DNA of 64,000 bases from Tamilnaduibacter salinus (GCF_003096655.1 NZ_QEKQ01000001.1:434001-498000); one strand, 5' to 3'. Numbered from the stretch's first letter, positions 26,198 through 35,814 are shown. Numbers and translations: made by a program. Notes: generated from the sequence alone by a model not told the origin.

Positions 26198-28156
26198 CTA
26201 CCCCTCATCAATCCGCACGGGCAGCGGCGGCATCGGGCAGTCCAGCTGATCCGCCACCAGCCGGATGAGTTCATATTCGCGCTGTTCCACCCGGTCATCC
26301 CGGAGAACGCAGTGCTGGCAGGCGTCCAGTACCGGGGGCTTGAGCAGGGGCGACAATCCCCGGAGGGCCTTGAGTGCTGCCATGAGCTGTTTCAGTGTCA
26401 CCCGCTCCTGAAGGGGAGGCAGGTCCTTCCCCGTTCCAAATCCGGCCATTGCCTCGGTGTAACAGGCCCGCGCTTCGTCCATCGTGGGGGTGGCGGCCCG
26501 GGCGATCAGGCTTAGTAAGACCGCCAGACGGTCCTGTACGGCCGCATACCGGCGAAAACGCACGGGAGCCTCCCGCTGTCCGGCCTCCGTCAAATGGCGC
26601 TGTATGAAGCTGACAAGTGCCAGCTCGAATAACGACACCCGGCCATCGTCCCGAATCAGGGTGTGCAGCTGTTGCGTCAGAGCGGCCCGCTCCTCCGGGT
26701 CCAGGCGTCGAAGCGCGGGCATGGCCATTTCCAGCAGCGGAAAGCGAATGGCCGGGCCGAGCGCGTCCAGAACCGAGAGAAACGCGTGGACCTGATCCGG
26801 ATCTGGCTTCAGCGAAGGCGCATCGGGGGTGAGGTCGTCGAGCGCTGGTCGGGGGGTGTCAGGTGGTTTCTCGCCCTGGACTGCCAGGGCATGACAGAGC
26901 TGGACCGCGCCCGTGCGCGTACGCGCCAGGGTTCGGACATTGTCGGGCAGACGCCGGAGCAGGTCCTTGGCATAGCGCCCGTTGGCGGGGGAAACGGCCC
27001 CGGCGCTGTCGGACAGGCGCGTTTGGCTGATGAACGCGGCGGACCCACCCTGAACAGGCGCCGTGACAGCCGCAAAGAAGCCCCCGCCGGCTTCGGGGGA
27101 GTCGATTTCGGCCGCCGTTTCGGGTTTGAGCTGGTCCCGCTCCCGGTTGCGAAGGCGCGCCGGAAGGGCGGGGTCAATGGCGCGAATCCGTTCCTCCAAT
27201 GGCGGGTGAGAGGCGAGCCAGCCGGCCAGACGCATCCGGACGGTTTCGGTAAAGCACATGTGGTTCACGTCGCTGCCGTGGTGGCTGGCCTGGAAATAGC
27301 CGGAGTGCTGGCCGATGCGGTGCAGGGCACGCCCCAGCGCTTCGGGGTTTCGGGTGAACTGCACCGATGAGGCGTCTGCGAGCGATTCCCGTTGTCTCGA
27401 GATGGCCGACTGGATCAGGCGACCGAAGAATAGCCCGATGTAGCCAATGGCCATCAGGGCAAGGCCGGCAGCCAGGTGGATGCCACGATTGCTATGTCGT
27501 GAGCGGCTGTAGGAGGATCGGTACGTGCTGCCCGTCAGGAGAAACTGACCGATCTGTCCAATCATGAGAATCCCCGCCAGCAGCGCGATGAGCCGGACGT
27601 TGATGCCCATGTCCCCGTTCAGGATATGGCTGAACTCGTGCCCCACGACCCCCTGAAGCTCGTCCCGCGAAAGATGGGTGAGCGCCCCGTGGGTAACAAC
27701 CATCACTGCCTCTGATGGGACTTGGCCGGCAACGAAGGCGTTGATGCCGGGTTCATTGTCCATGATGTACAGGTCCGGTACCGGCACGCCACTGGCGATC
27801 GACATTTCCTCAACGATGTTTCGCAGGCGCTGTTCGTCGCTATCCTGGCCGGATGGATCCAGCAGCCGGGCACCGACCATTCGGGCGACCCGGTCACCTC
27901 CTCCCGATAGATCGACCCACCGGACCATCGAGCCGGTTGCAATCACACCGACCACGGCACCAGACGTCAGCAGCCCCTGTTCGCTGAGCAGCCAGGCACC
28001 GAAATGGGGGATCGGGGTGAGCTGGCGTGTGAGCAAATAACCGACCAGGTCGACTGCCAGAGTGATCAGCAAAACAGCGGACAGGAACAACAGCACGAGA
28101 ACGGCCGTGTTCCGACGGGCCAGCGTCTGGCGTTCGAAAAAACTCTGTCGTGCCAT
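26198..28156 (-). CDS. M48 family metalloprotease (HtpX-like) with long C-terminal region
   Basis: This 652-residue protein has two N-terminal hydrophobic segments (about 17-43 and 60-78), an M48 peptidase domain with zinc motif HEFSH (residues 173-177) and two more hydrophobic segments after it (about 185-245). The SLADASSVQFTRNP stretch holds the third zinc ligand region. The C-terminal 300 or so residues are hydrophilic and helical with no recognised domain; ordinary HtpX is under 300 residues. The active site should face the cytoplasm, as in HtpX. It lies 14 bases after lemA on the same strand. Confidence 0.88.
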   Translation of the reverse strand: MARQSFFERQTLARRNTAVLVLLFLSAVLLITLAVDLVGYLLTRQLTPIPHFGAWLLSEQGLLTSGAVVGVIATGSMVRWVDLSGGGDRVARMVGARLLDPSGQDSDEQRLRNIVEEMSIASGVPVPDLYIMDNEPGINAFVAGQVPSEAVMVVTHGALTHLSRDELQGVVGHEFSHILNGDMGINVRLIALLAGILMIGQIGQFLLTGSTYRSSYSRSRHSNRGIHLAAGLALMAIGYIGLFFGRLIQSAISRQRESLADASSVQFTRNPEALGRALHRIGQHSGYFQASHHGSDVNHMCFTETVRMRLAGWLASHPPLEERIRAIDPALPARLRNRERDQLKPETAAEIDSPEAGGGFFAAVTAPVQGGSAAFISQTRLSDSAGAVSPANGRYAKDLLRRLPDNVRTLARTRTGAVQLCHALAVQGEKPPDTPRPALDDLTPDAPSLKPDPDQVHAFLSVLDALGPAIRFPLLEMAMPALRRLDPEERAALTQQLHTLIRDDGRVSLFELALVSFIQRHLTEAGQREAPVRFRRYAAVQDRLAVLLSLIARAATPTMDEARACYTEAMAGFGTGKDLPPLQERVTLKQLMAALKALRGLSPLLKPPVLDACQHCVLRDDRVEQREYELIRLVADQLDCPMPPLPVRIDEG

Positions 28157-28170
28157 GGGCGGTCAGGCTC

Positions 28171-28758
28171 TCAGAAGCTGACGTTGGGCGCCTGACGGGC
28201 TTCCGGGTTTTCCAGCTGAAGCTGTTCCGAGGCGCGAAAGGCGAACAGGCCGGCGAGGATGTTGTGCGGAAACTTTTCACGGTAGGTGTTGTAGTGCATG
28301 ACCTCGTCATTGAACGCCTGGCGGGCGAAGGCGACCCGGTTTTCTGTGCTCGAAAGGTCTTCCATGAGTTGCTGGATCGTCTCGTTGGCTTTCAGGTCCG
28401 GGTAATCCTCGGCAACGGCGTACAGGCCACCAAGCGCTTTTGTCAGCATGTTTTCGGCAGAGGACAGCTTTTTAATGCGTTGGCCATCGGTCGGGTCACT
28501 GGCGGCGTCCTGCTGCGCCGCCACAGCACCGTTTCGCGCCTGCATGACCTCTTCCAGAGTGTTGCGCTCATGACTCAGGTACGCCTTGGCCGCTTCCACT
28601 AGATTGGGAATCAGGTCATGCCGGCGTTGAAGCTGGACATCGATCTGGGCAAAGCCGTTACGGAACCGGTTTCTCAGCGCCACCAGACGGTTGTAGACCA
28701 TAATGGGATAGCCGACGATGACGGCGATTACGATCAGTCCGATTAGCGTGTTGCCCAT
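28171..28758 (-). CDS. LemA family protein
   Basis: LemA proteins have an N-terminal membrane segment and a long helical bundle; their molecular role is not established. The 195-residue product shows the anchor at about 3-24, then the conserved VYNRLVALRNRFRNGFAQIDVQLQRRHDLIPNLVEAAKAYLSHE and a C-terminal YNTYREKFPHNILAGLFAF. The neighbouring M48 protease is a common genomic partner. The gene starts 17 bases after the stop of the GGDEF/EAL gene, so the three probably share a transcript. Confidence 0.93.
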   Translation of the reverse strand: MGNTLIGLIVIAVIVGYPIMVYNRLVALRNRFRNGFAQIDVQLQRRHDLIPNLVEAAKAYLSHERNTLEEVMQARNGAVAAQQDAASDPTDGQRIKKLSSAENMLTKALGGLYAVAEDYPDLKANETIQQLMEDLSSTENRVAFARQAFNDEVMHYNTYREKFPHNILAGLFAFRASEQLQLENPEARQAPNVSF

Positions 28759-28775
28759 GGTTGGTTCCGTCCTTC

Positions 28776-30857
28776 TCAGGTGTCGTTGGTCGGGTTGACG
28801 CTGGCAGAGGCTACGGCTTTATGGTGGAAGCTGGCGTAGAAGCGTACGAAGTCATCGGCCGGCAGTGGCTTGGCAAAGTAGTACCCCTGTGCCATCTGAC
28901 ATCCCCGGCTATGAAGATAAAACTCCTGTTCCTCGGTTTCCACCCCTTCGGCGATGACGTCCAGGTTGAGGCTGCGCCCCAGATCAATGATGGTATTGGC
29001 AATGCGCGTGTCGTCGTCGTTGATAAGCAGGTCCTGGACGAACTGCTTGTCGATCTTCAGGTGCTGGACGGGCAGTCGCTTGAGGTAGGTCAGTGACGAG
29101 TAGCCGGTGCCGAAGTCGTCCACTGCCACGTTGACGCCTTCGCGCTTGAGTTGATTCAGCTTCTCGACGGCGCTGTCGAGATTTTCCATGAAGCTGGTCT
29201 CCGTGACCTCCAGCTCGAGTCGTCCCGGTGGAATGTCATAGGCCTTCAGGACGTTGAGGATGGTCTCCACGATGTCTCCCTGGCGAAGCTGAACGGCTGA
29301 CAGGTTGATCGCAATGTGCAGAGGCATCTCCGCCGCCGCCCATTCGGCCGCCTGTCGGCATGCTTCCTCCAGTACCCAGCGCCCGATTTCCACGATGGAG
29401 CCATTGAGTTCCGCCAGCGGAATAAACCGATCCGGTGGGACCATGCCAAGGGTCGGATGGGTCCATCGCAGCAGTGCCTCGGCGCCGACGATCCGGCGTG
29501 AGCCAAGATTGATCTGCGGCTGGTAGACCAGGTGGAGCTGATTGTCCGGCAGTGCCCGCATCAGGTCCTTCTCCAGTCGCTTCCGCTCACGGATTTCTTC
29601 GTCCACCTGGGCCACGTAGAACTGGTAGTGATTGCGACCCGCCGTCTTGGCGAGTGTCATCGTCTGTTCGGCCCGCTGCAGGAGCTGTTCAGTATGCTCG
29701 GCATCGTCCGGGTAGAGTGCGATGCCAACTGTTGCGGACACGCCCACTTCCATGTCACCGAGGCGCACCGGACGGGAGATCTGGTAGAGCAGCCAGTCGC
29801 AGGTGGACGCACACTGGTAGCCGTCGCGCAGGTTCTGTTCCACAACGACAAACTGGTCGCTGCCCAGCCGGGCCGCCAGTACTGGTCCATGGGCGCTGTC
29901 CTGGGAGATCCGCTCCGCGAGCACCTGGAGTAGTCCATCGCCGATGTGGTAGCCATACTGCTCGTTGATGGATTTGAAATCATCAATGCCGCAGCAGTAG
30001 ATGGCCACGTGCTGCCCCGCGCGGCGGTGTTCGTGAATGGCATTGCGTAGCATGCCCATCAGCATTTCGCGGTTGGGTAGCCCGGTCAGTTTGTCGTAGC
30101 GGGACAGCCGGTTGATGCGCTCTTTCGCTTCGGCATGCCGCTCCTGACTTTCGGTGATGGAAGTCAGCAGGTTGTTTGTGGCGTTGACCCAGACGCCCAG
30201 TTCGTCATCCCGATGGCCCTGAGGCTTGTCCAGAAGGTGGTCGCCGGGCGCTTCGGGGTCCACATCGGAGACTGAACGGATGATGCGCAGCAGCGGCCGG
30301 GTGAGGAGCAGGTGGAAAACCAGAAACAGCACCAGCGCGAGCACCAGAGCCCGGGCAAGCCCGGTCAGCAACGTCAGTGTGGCTCGTTCGAGCCAGTCCC
30401 TGGCGGCGTAGGCGGTATCGTAGTGAATGTTCAGGTATCCGTATATCGTGCGGTCACCACCGGCGCGCTGGAGGGGGATGCGGTACTCGCGTTGGGCCTC
30501 GAAGATCGGGTCCGTGATGGACCGGTAGGACGAGGGGCGCAGTTCGCCGCTTTTTTCGGCGAGAACGGTGCCGTCGGGATGTTCGATGCTGGCGCCGTGC
30601 ATGGCGCGTTGCTCGAATAACCCCTCAATGACCTGGCGGCCCAAGTCATCGTCAATGCTGTAGATCGCCTGTGTGGCCGCGTCCCGGACCAGGGCCAGCG
30701 TCTGCTTTGCCTGCTGGTCGAGCCCGTCAGACACGCGCCGGGCATCCACCACGATCTGGCCCGCACTCAGCGCGATACCGCTGAGCAACGCGATGGCCAG
30801 AACCCAGCGCAGTATTCGATAGCCGAGTCGGCGTTTGGGGTTGAAACGTTGATTCAT
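28776..30857 (-). CDS. GGDEF/EAL protein, probable cyclic di-GMP phosphodiesterase
   Basis: This 693-residue membrane protein has two membrane segments (about 16-36 and 160-187) around a periplasmic sensor region, a HAMP-like linker (about 188-245), a GGDEF domain (250-415) and an EAL domain (430-680). The synthase motif is GSDQF (332-336) instead of GGDEF, so cyclase activity is doubtful. The phosphodiesterase residues look intact: EAL (460-462), VDDFGTG (579-585), KID (601-603) and EGVE (637-640). The net activity is therefore likely cyclic di-GMP hydrolysis, with the degenerate domain possibly sensing GTP. It heads an apparent operon with lemA and the M48 protease gene. Confidence 0.9.
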   Translation of the reverse strand: MNQRFNPKRRLGYRILRWVLAIALLSGIALSAGQIVVDARRVSDGLDQQAKQTLALVRDAATQAIYSIDDDLGRQVIEGLFEQRAMHGASIEHPDGTVLAEKSGELRPSSYRSITDPIFEAQREYRIPLQRAGGDRTIYGYLNIHYDTAYAARDWLERATLTLLTGLARALVLALVLFLVFHLLLTRPLLRIIRSVSDVDPEAPGDHLLDKPQGHRDDELGVWVNATNNLLTSITESQERHAEAKERINRLSRYDKLTGLPNREMLMGMLRNAIHEHRRAGQHVAIYCCGIDDFKSINEQYGYHIGDGLLQVLAERISQDSAHGPVLAARLGSDQFVVVEQNLRDGYQCASTCDWLLYQISRPVRLGDMEVGVSATVGIALYPDDAEHTEQLLQRAEQTMTLAKTAGRNHYQFYVAQVDEEIRERKRLEKDLMRALPDNQLHLVYQPQINLGSRRIVGAEALLRWTHPTLGMVPPDRFIPLAELNGSIVEIGRWVLEEACRQAAEWAAAEMPLHIAINLSAVQLRQGDIVETILNVLKAYDIPPGRLELEVTETSFMENLDSAVEKLNQLKREGVNVAVDDFGTGYSSLTYLKRLPVQHLKIDKQFVQDLLINDDDTRIANTIIDLGRSLNLDVIAEGVETEEQEFYLHSRGCQMAQGYYFAKPLPADDFVRFYASFHHKAVASASVNPTNDT

Positions 30858-30999
30858 TATCCCGCTTTACTATCGCACGCCCGTTTTTTCGACCCGGGGC
30901 CTATTCTAGACATTTTTTTGTCAGGTCTGCCCTTCTTGATAGACCCTAGCGGTGCCGACGTCCAGTGGTCGAGTGTCCCGCCTGGGGAGTCATTTGTCC

Positions 31000-31031
31000 A
31001 AAAAAAACGCCCGTCGCGGATGACGGGCGTT
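31000..31031 (-). terminator. intrinsic terminator after sodB
   Basis: On the minus strand the stem ACGCCCGTC/GACGGGCGT is followed by eight T residues, about 65 bases past the sodB stop. Confidence 0.9.
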
Positions 31032-31095
31032 CCATTCCGGCCCATCAGGGACCGGCTGGCGACGAGGGCGTTTCGGTGAACGACCCGGTTGCCGC

Positions 31096-31680
31096 TTACT
31101 CTGAGAAGTTCTGGTTCACGAAATCCCAGTTCACCAGCTTCCAGAATGCCGCGAAATAATCCGGCCGTGAGTTCCGGTAATCGATGTAATAGGCGTGCTC
31201 CCACACATCGACCGTCATTAGCGGTTTGTCGTCAGTGGTCAGCGGTGTCTGGGCATCGTCCGTGTTCACGATGTCGACGCTGCCGTCGGTCTTCTTGACA
31301 AGCCAGGTCCAGCCAGAACCGAAGTTGCCGGCCGCCAGGCCGTTGAACTTCTCCTTGAAGTCCTCGAATGAGCCAAAGGCCTTGTTGATCGCTTCCGCGA
31401 TCGGGCCCGTCGGCTCGCCGCCGCCGTTCGGGCTCATGCAGTTCCAGTAGAATGTGTGGTTCCAAACCTGGGCGGCGTTGTTGAACAGCGGGCCTTTGTC
31501 AGCGCTGCGGATGATTTCGACGAGGGACTTGTTCTCGTTCTCGGTCCCTTCAACCATGCCATTCAGCTTGGTGACGTAGGTGTTGTGGTGCTTGCCGTAA
31601 TGGTATTCCAGCGTTTCCTTGGAGATGTGCGGTTCCAGGGCGTCTTTTGCGTAGGGCAGTTCCGGAAGTTCAAATGCCAT
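31096..31680 (-). CDS. sodB: superoxide dismutase (Fe type)
   Basis: This enzyme converts superoxide to oxygen and hydrogen peroxide in the cytoplasm. I chose Met at 31680 (MAFELPELPY), which matches family starts and has AGGGAG upstream. The 194-residue protein contains the metal-ligand regions HYGKHHNTYV, NHTFYW and DVWEHAYYIDYRN. No signal peptide is seen. FNNAAQVWNHTFYWNCM and the Gly/Gln pattern near the active site are more like Fe than Mn enzymes, though that split is not certain by eye. A strong terminator follows. Confidence 0.95.
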   Translation of the reverse strand: MAFELPELPYAKDALEPHISKETLEYHYGKHHNTYVTKLNGMVEGTENENKSLVEIIRSADKGPLFNNAAQVWNHTFYWNCMSPNGGGEPTGPIAEAINKAFGSFEDFKEKFNGLAAGNFGSGWTWLVKKTDGSVDIVNTDDAQTPLTTDDKPLMTVDVWEHAYYIDYRNSRPDYFAAFWKLVNWDFVNQNFSE

Positions 31681-31827
31681 GGATTGAGTCTCCCTCATCA
31701 TTACTTTGATTGTGACGAAGCGGGTCAGGGGCCGACAGCCACGCCGACCCTCGCTCCGAGGCTTATGAGCTTAACACCTTGATCTGGTTGATACCACAAG
31801 CCCTGCTAACAAAGGGGCTCAGCCGCC

Positions 31828-32946
31828 TCAGCGGCGCCGGGTCAGCGAGCAGTGGAAATCCGGTGAGCCAGGAAGGAAACTGGCCGTGTTGCGCACGCGC
31901 CACACCAGCTCTTCGTAACTGTCCGCCTCCACGTTGATGTGCCCGAGCTTACGGCCGGGGCGGGCCTGCTTGTCGTACAAGTGGAGGTGGGTGTAAGGCA
32001 ATCTGAGGAGGTCCGTGGCATCGCCGTGCTGACCAATAATATTGACCATGCAGTGCACACCGCGGGCGCTGGTGTCCCCCAGTGGCAGCCCCGAGACCGC
32101 GCGGATGTGGTTCTCGAACTGGCTTGTGGTGGCGCCGTTCATGGACCAGTGCCCCGAATTGTGAACGCGGGGTGCCATCTCGTTGGCCACGAGCCCTTGC
32201 TCGGTCTCGAACATTTCCAGCGCCAGCACGCCCACGTAGCCCAGCTCATTCATCAGTAGCCGGATGTAGCGTTCGGCGTCCTCGTGAACCGTCTTCGAGA
32301 GTTGCGGGGCCGGGGCAATGGAGTAGCGGAGAATGCCTTCGCTGTGGACATTCTCGGCCATCGGGTAAAACGCCAGCTCGCCGTCCTCACCGCGCGCCGC
32401 AATGATTGACAGCTCACGTCGGAAGGGCACGAACGATTCCACGATCAGCCGTGGATGGCCAATGCCGTCCCAGGCCTCCTCGGCCTCGTCCGGGTCGTGG
32501 AGAACGGCCTGCCCCTTGCCGTCGTACCCCTCGGTGGTGGACTTCACCACCACCGGACAGCCGAGCGCTTCGGCCGCCTCGTGGAGCTGTGTGGGGGTTT
32601 CCGCGATGCGCCACTGAGGAGTGGGAATACCCAGTTCCCCGAACAGCGACTTTTCGTATTCCCGGTTCTGGCACACCGCCAGTGCCCTGGGAAGGGGATG
32701 CACCGGTTTGTGCTGTGCCATGGTCTCGGCAACAGACACTGGGAGGTGTTCGAACTCGTAGGTGACCCGGTCAACGCGCGACAGGAAATCATCCAGATAC
32801 TCGTTCCCGGGATCGATCATGACTTCGCCCAGCCCGGCGCTCGGATTCCCGGACATGTCATAGAAGACAAACTGATGGGCGAGGGGGTATCCGTCCAGTG
32901 CCAGCATCCGGCCCAGCTGGCCGGCTCCGAGTACTCCAATTCGCAT
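31828..32946 (-). CDS. purK: N5-carboxyaminoimidazole ribonucleotide synthase
   Basis: PurK uses ATP and bicarbonate to make N5-CAIR in purine synthesis. The 372-residue protein has the N-terminal GVLGAGQLGRMLALDGYPL, the ATP-grasp loop TTEGYDGKGQAVL, and the metal site around NEMAPRVHNSGHWSMNGATTSQFE. It follows purE on the same strand by 18 bases, the normal purE-purK operon. Confidence 0.96.
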   Translation of the reverse strand: MRIGVLGAGQLGRMLALDGYPLAHQFVFYDMSGNPSAGLGEVMIDPGNEYLDDFLSRVDRVTYEFEHLPVSVAETMAQHKPVHPLPRALAVCQNREYEKSLFGELGIPTPQWRIAETPTQLHEAAEALGCPVVVKSTTEGYDGKGQAVLHDPDEAEEAWDGIGHPRLIVESFVPFRRELSIIAARGEDGELAFYPMAENVHSEGILRYSIAPAPQLSKTVHEDAERYIRLLMNELGYVGVLALEMFETEQGLVANEMAPRVHNSGHWSMNGATTSQFENHIRAVSGLPLGDTSARGVHCMVNIIGQHGDATDLLRLPYTHLHLYDKQARPGRKLGHINVEADSYEELVWRVRNTASFLPGSPDFHCSLTRRR

Positions 32947-32964
32947 CTGGGGTGCTCCCGTGCG

Positions 32965-33462
32965 TTAGTCCTGGTGGTCTTGGGGGTCCGGGTTGTTGAG
33001 CACATCCTGGGTCTGCTGCGCCCGAAAACGGGCCACGGCGTCGGCCACGCTGCGGTCTGTCAGTGCCAGAATCTGACTGGCCAGCAGGCCCGCGTTCTTG
33101 GCGCCGGCCTTGCCGATCGCGAGGGTGCCAACGGCCACGCCGCCGGGCATCTGGGCAATCGACAGCAGCGAGTCCAGGCCATTGAGTGTGCGGGACTGGA
33201 CGGGCACGCCGAGCACCGGTAGGGCGGTCTGGGAGGCGACCATGCCTGGCAGGTGGGCAGCGCCCCCGGCCCCGGCAATGATCACTTTCAGGCCCCGGTC
33301 GGCCGCCTGCCTGGCATAATCAAACAGAAGATCGGGCGTGCGATGGGCGGAGACAACGCGGGTCTCGTAGGCGACACCGAGGGCGTCCAGCATGGTCGCC
33401 GCGTGCTCCATTGTCGGCCAGTCCGACTTTGAACCCATGATGAGGCCAACTTGTGGTTCCAT
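32965..33462 (-). CDS. purE: N5-carboxyaminoimidazole ribonucleotide mutase
   Basis: PurE (class I) rearranges N5-CAIR to CAIR. The 165-residue protein carries the substrate motif [16 protein letters not shown] at the N-terminus, [13 protein letters not shown] with the catalytic His region, and [13 protein letters not shown]. Length is standard. purK follows immediately. No PurR site was identified in the short upstream region. Confidence 0.97.
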   Translation of the reverse strand: MEPQVGLIMGSKSDWPTMEHAATMLDALGVAYETRVVSAHRTPDLLFDYARQAADRGLKVIIAGAGGAAHLPGMVASQTALPVLGVPVQSRTLNGLDSLLSIAQMPGGVAVGTLAIGKAGAKNAGLLASQILALTDRSVADAVARFRAQQTQDVLNNPDPQDHQD

Positions 33463-33614
33463 AATCCGGATCCCGGTCGTTAAAAAGAAAGCCGACCATT
33501 TTATGGCTGGCGTCGTGTCGCTGCAACCGTCTTGGTCTTGAGGGTCGCCTTTTGGCGCGCCGGCGTCGACACGATATGATCGTCATCCAACCAGTACAGA
33601 GCAGTCAGGGGCTT

Positions 33615-34493
33615 ATGGAACCAATTCGACCGGAGCACGATGAACTCAGGGCAGAGCGACGGCCTGAAGAGCCGGCACCGAAAAAGCGCCGCAAAGTGAA
33701 GCAGTCATCGCCGAAAGGCGGTGGCGGTGGCCGTGACGGCGTCTCTACCGGCGTGCTCAGTGTTCTGCTGATCATCGTCACCACAGCGGCCGGCGTTGGC
33801 TGGTATCACCTCACGGGACGTCTTCAGGCGCTGGAGTCGGAGGTGACGGAAGCCGACCAGTGGGTCCGGCAGAGTAAGCTGGCCCTGGCCCGTTTTGAAG
33901 GGCAACTGAGTGAGACCGGGGAAAACCTGCAACAGAAGGGCTCGTCCCTGAGCGATCGGATCGCCCGTCTTGAGGAGCGGGCCGATACGGCGGACAGCGA
34001 GATCCGCAAGCTCTGGGGGGTGGCCTACGACCGGAACCGGGAGGCGATCAAGGCGCTTGAGGCGAACCTGGGTGAGGCGGAGGAAGGGCTGTCGTCGGTC
34101 CGTGATGCGCTCGCGGGGCTCAGGGAAGACGGGCAAGCCCGGTCAGGCCGTTTGGATGCCCAGTCGGACCAGTTGGCGGCCATTGAGCAGGATGCCGGTA
34201 AGCTGTCGAACGCCGTCAGCGATCTGGAGGCGCGGCTTCCGGAGTTGGAGAAAACGGTGACCGATCGGATCGATGGGCTGCGTCAGGAAGCCCGGCTTGC
34301 GCGGCAGGAGCTGTCGGCGCGAGTGGACCGGGTGGCTTCCAACGCCAGTGACAGCGGTGAACTGGCTTCTGTCCGGCAGCGCCTTGGCGAGGTTGAGGAA
34401 GCCATTGACGCCATCGACGCCGCCCGGGCTCAGCTTAACTCCCGCCTGATCCGGATCCAGAATGAGCTGGATAGCCTCAAAAGCGGTGCCTGA
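33615..34493 (+). CDS. membrane-anchored coiled-coil protein of unknown function
   Basis: I do not recognise a named family. I chose ATG 33615 with AGGGG just upstream; earlier in-frame starts give an unlikely Arg-rich extension. The 292-residue product has a charged cytoplasmic N-terminus (about 1-45, Lys/Arg/Glu-rich), one membrane segment (about 46-66) and a long extracytoplasmic coiled coil (about 70-285) with repeated Leu/Ala/Glu heptads (ARLEERADTADSEIRKLW, DLEARLPELEKTVTDRIDGLRQE). It is divergent from purE. A structural or scaffold role in the envelope is only a guess. Confidence 0.7.
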   Translation: MEPIRPEHDELRAERRPEEPAPKKRRKVKQSSPKGGGGGRDGVSTGVLSVLLIIVTTAAGVGWYHLTGRLQALESEVTEADQWVRQSKLALARFEGQLSETGENLQQKGSSLSDRIARLEERADTADSEIRKLWGVAYDRNREAIKALEANLGEAEEGLSSVRDALAGLREDGQARSGRLDAQSDQLAAIEQDAGKLSNAVSDLEARLPELEKTVTDRIDGLRQEARLARQELSARVDRVASNASDSGELASVRQRLGEVEEAIDAIDAARAQLNSRLIRIQNELDSLKSGA

Positions 34494-34594
34494 ATGTTAC
34501 GGATTGTGTCCAACACTTGAGCCAGCTCTCAGAATGGTCGGCCATGCGGTTGGTAGCATCGGGACAGATCATTCCATCCAGAGGGCGAATCACC

Positions 34595-35437
34595 ATGGCA
34601 GGGTTCTTTGTCCGCCTGACAGGCGGGCTGCTGTCGTTGATGCTGGCGACTGGCTGCACGGTATACCAATCCATTGGCAAAAGTACCGGGTCGTTCCTGC
34701 ACCCGGTTTCCGGCCACGATTTTGTGCACATTCAGGACAGCGACTGGAACAGTCAGGACAATGCACTGATCTATTTCTACCGGACGCATTCGCGATGGGC
34801 ATCGGAGGAAATCGAAGCCCCCAGCGTTTATGTGGACGACCACCACTATTTCAATCTCCGCAACAACAGTTTTACCTGGCTGGAGGTGGCGCCGGGCGAG
34901 CGTCACATCGAAATCCGCCGCCCGTTGCTGGGGCTGGAGGGGCTGAACGACTTTTCGCTCAGCAAGATTGCAGACGCCATGCTCCCCGTGGAAGCCGGCG
35001 AAATCTACTATCTGCGTTACAAGGAACTTGAGCCACCGGAAGACAACCCGGACTTCCTGCCCGAGGACCACCCTTTGTCCTCTGGCACCCTTCAGCTTGT
35101 GACCCGTGATTACGCGATGACGGCGAACGAAATCGTCTCCACCCAGTTTCTCAATAGCGACCTGCTCGCTCCGAATCACGCGGCGACTTCCATCGTTGAA
35201 GCGACGGAGGCGGCGTCGTTCGAGCGTCGCATGACCGAACTTGAGAAAAAGCGGCGAGAGCAGATCGCCGATATGAAGAAAAGCGGACGCTATCAGGCGG
35301 CGCCCTGGTACTGGCCGTTTGGTGGCGGGCCGACGGAAACCCCGCCGGCTGAAAAGCAGATGGAGGTGCTCCAGGAAGAGCGTCAGGCCCGTTTGGCGAA
35401 GCGTGAGGAGGAAGAAGACGGCTGGTGGATTTTCTGA
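34595..35437 (+). CDS. DUF2846-like lipoprotein
   Basis: This 280-residue predicted lipoprotein starts at ATG 34595 (GAGGGCG upstream). It has a signal with lipobox LMLATGC, and the Cys at about residue 21 would be the lipid site. The next region resembles DUF2846 proteins (ALIYFYRTHSRW, VYVDDHHYFNLRNNSFTWLEVAPGERHIEI). A Lys/Glu-rich helical tail (about 215-280) follows, with a Trp-rich piece (APWYWPFGG) inside it. The function is unknown. It is about 100 bases after the coiled-coil gene and may be cotranscribed. Confidence 0.75.
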   Translation: MAGFFVRLTGGLLSLMLATGCTVYQSIGKSTGSFLHPVSGHDFVHIQDSDWNSQDNALIYFYRTHSRWASEEIEAPSVYVDDHHYFNLRNNSFTWLEVAPGERHIEIRRPLLGLEGLNDFSLSKIADAMLPVEAGEIYYLRYKELEPPEDNPDFLPEDHPLSSGTLQLVTRDYAMTANEIVSTQFLNSDLLAPNHAATSIVEATEAASFERRMTELEKKRREQIADMKKSGRYQAAPWYWPFGGGPTETPPAEKQMEVLQEERQARLAKREEEEDGWWIF

Positions 35438-35469
35438 GGCACTGAGGCGTGCCTGCTGCTGCGTGAAGC

Positions 35470-35502
35470 TTGTCACATAATGGACATCTCTTCGTCTATA
35501 AT
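35470..35502 (+). promoter_or_regulatory. possible sigma-70 promoter
   Basis: A perfect -10 box TATAAT lies at 35497-35502. The best -35 candidate, TTGTCA at 35470-35475, is 21 bases away, longer than ideal. Transcription from here would give a leader of about 130 bases before the small gene at 35641. Confidence 0.4.
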
Positions 35503-35640
35503 CGATGGACGTGGGTTGTTGTTGGAACCGTCCGGGCCAGTGGTGCGTCCGAAGGAGCAAACCGCCCAGTTGGGTGACGGATTCAACAGGGTTGACCCAC
35601 CGGAGCCGTGGGCCGCCAGACAGCAACGGGAGAGACCGCC

Positions 35641-35814
35641 ATGTCATGGAAACAGACCATCCACGTCTATTGGACCCGAGCCGCGGAGCGGCTGGACCGG
35701 ATCAATCGTGCGTTGGCCAATCAGTCGGTGCCCAACGAACGGCGCGACCGGGTTGGCGCGCTGGCTCTTCGCCATAAGGCGACTGCGGCTGGCCAGAAGC
35801 TACGATCCATGTAA
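35641..35814 (+). CDS. small hypothetical protein (57 residues)
   Basis: A 57-residue basic protein is encoded from ATG 35641, with GGGAGAG seven bases upstream. It is Arg/Ala-rich and probably helical (RAAERLDRINRALANQ), with no signal or membrane segment. I do not recognise it. A strong ribosome site, a good -10 element and a long leader support it being real. It lies just before the tRNA promoter. Confidence 0.45.
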   Translation: MSWKQTIHVYWTRAAERLDRINRALANQSVPNERRDRVGALALRHKATAAGQKLRSM

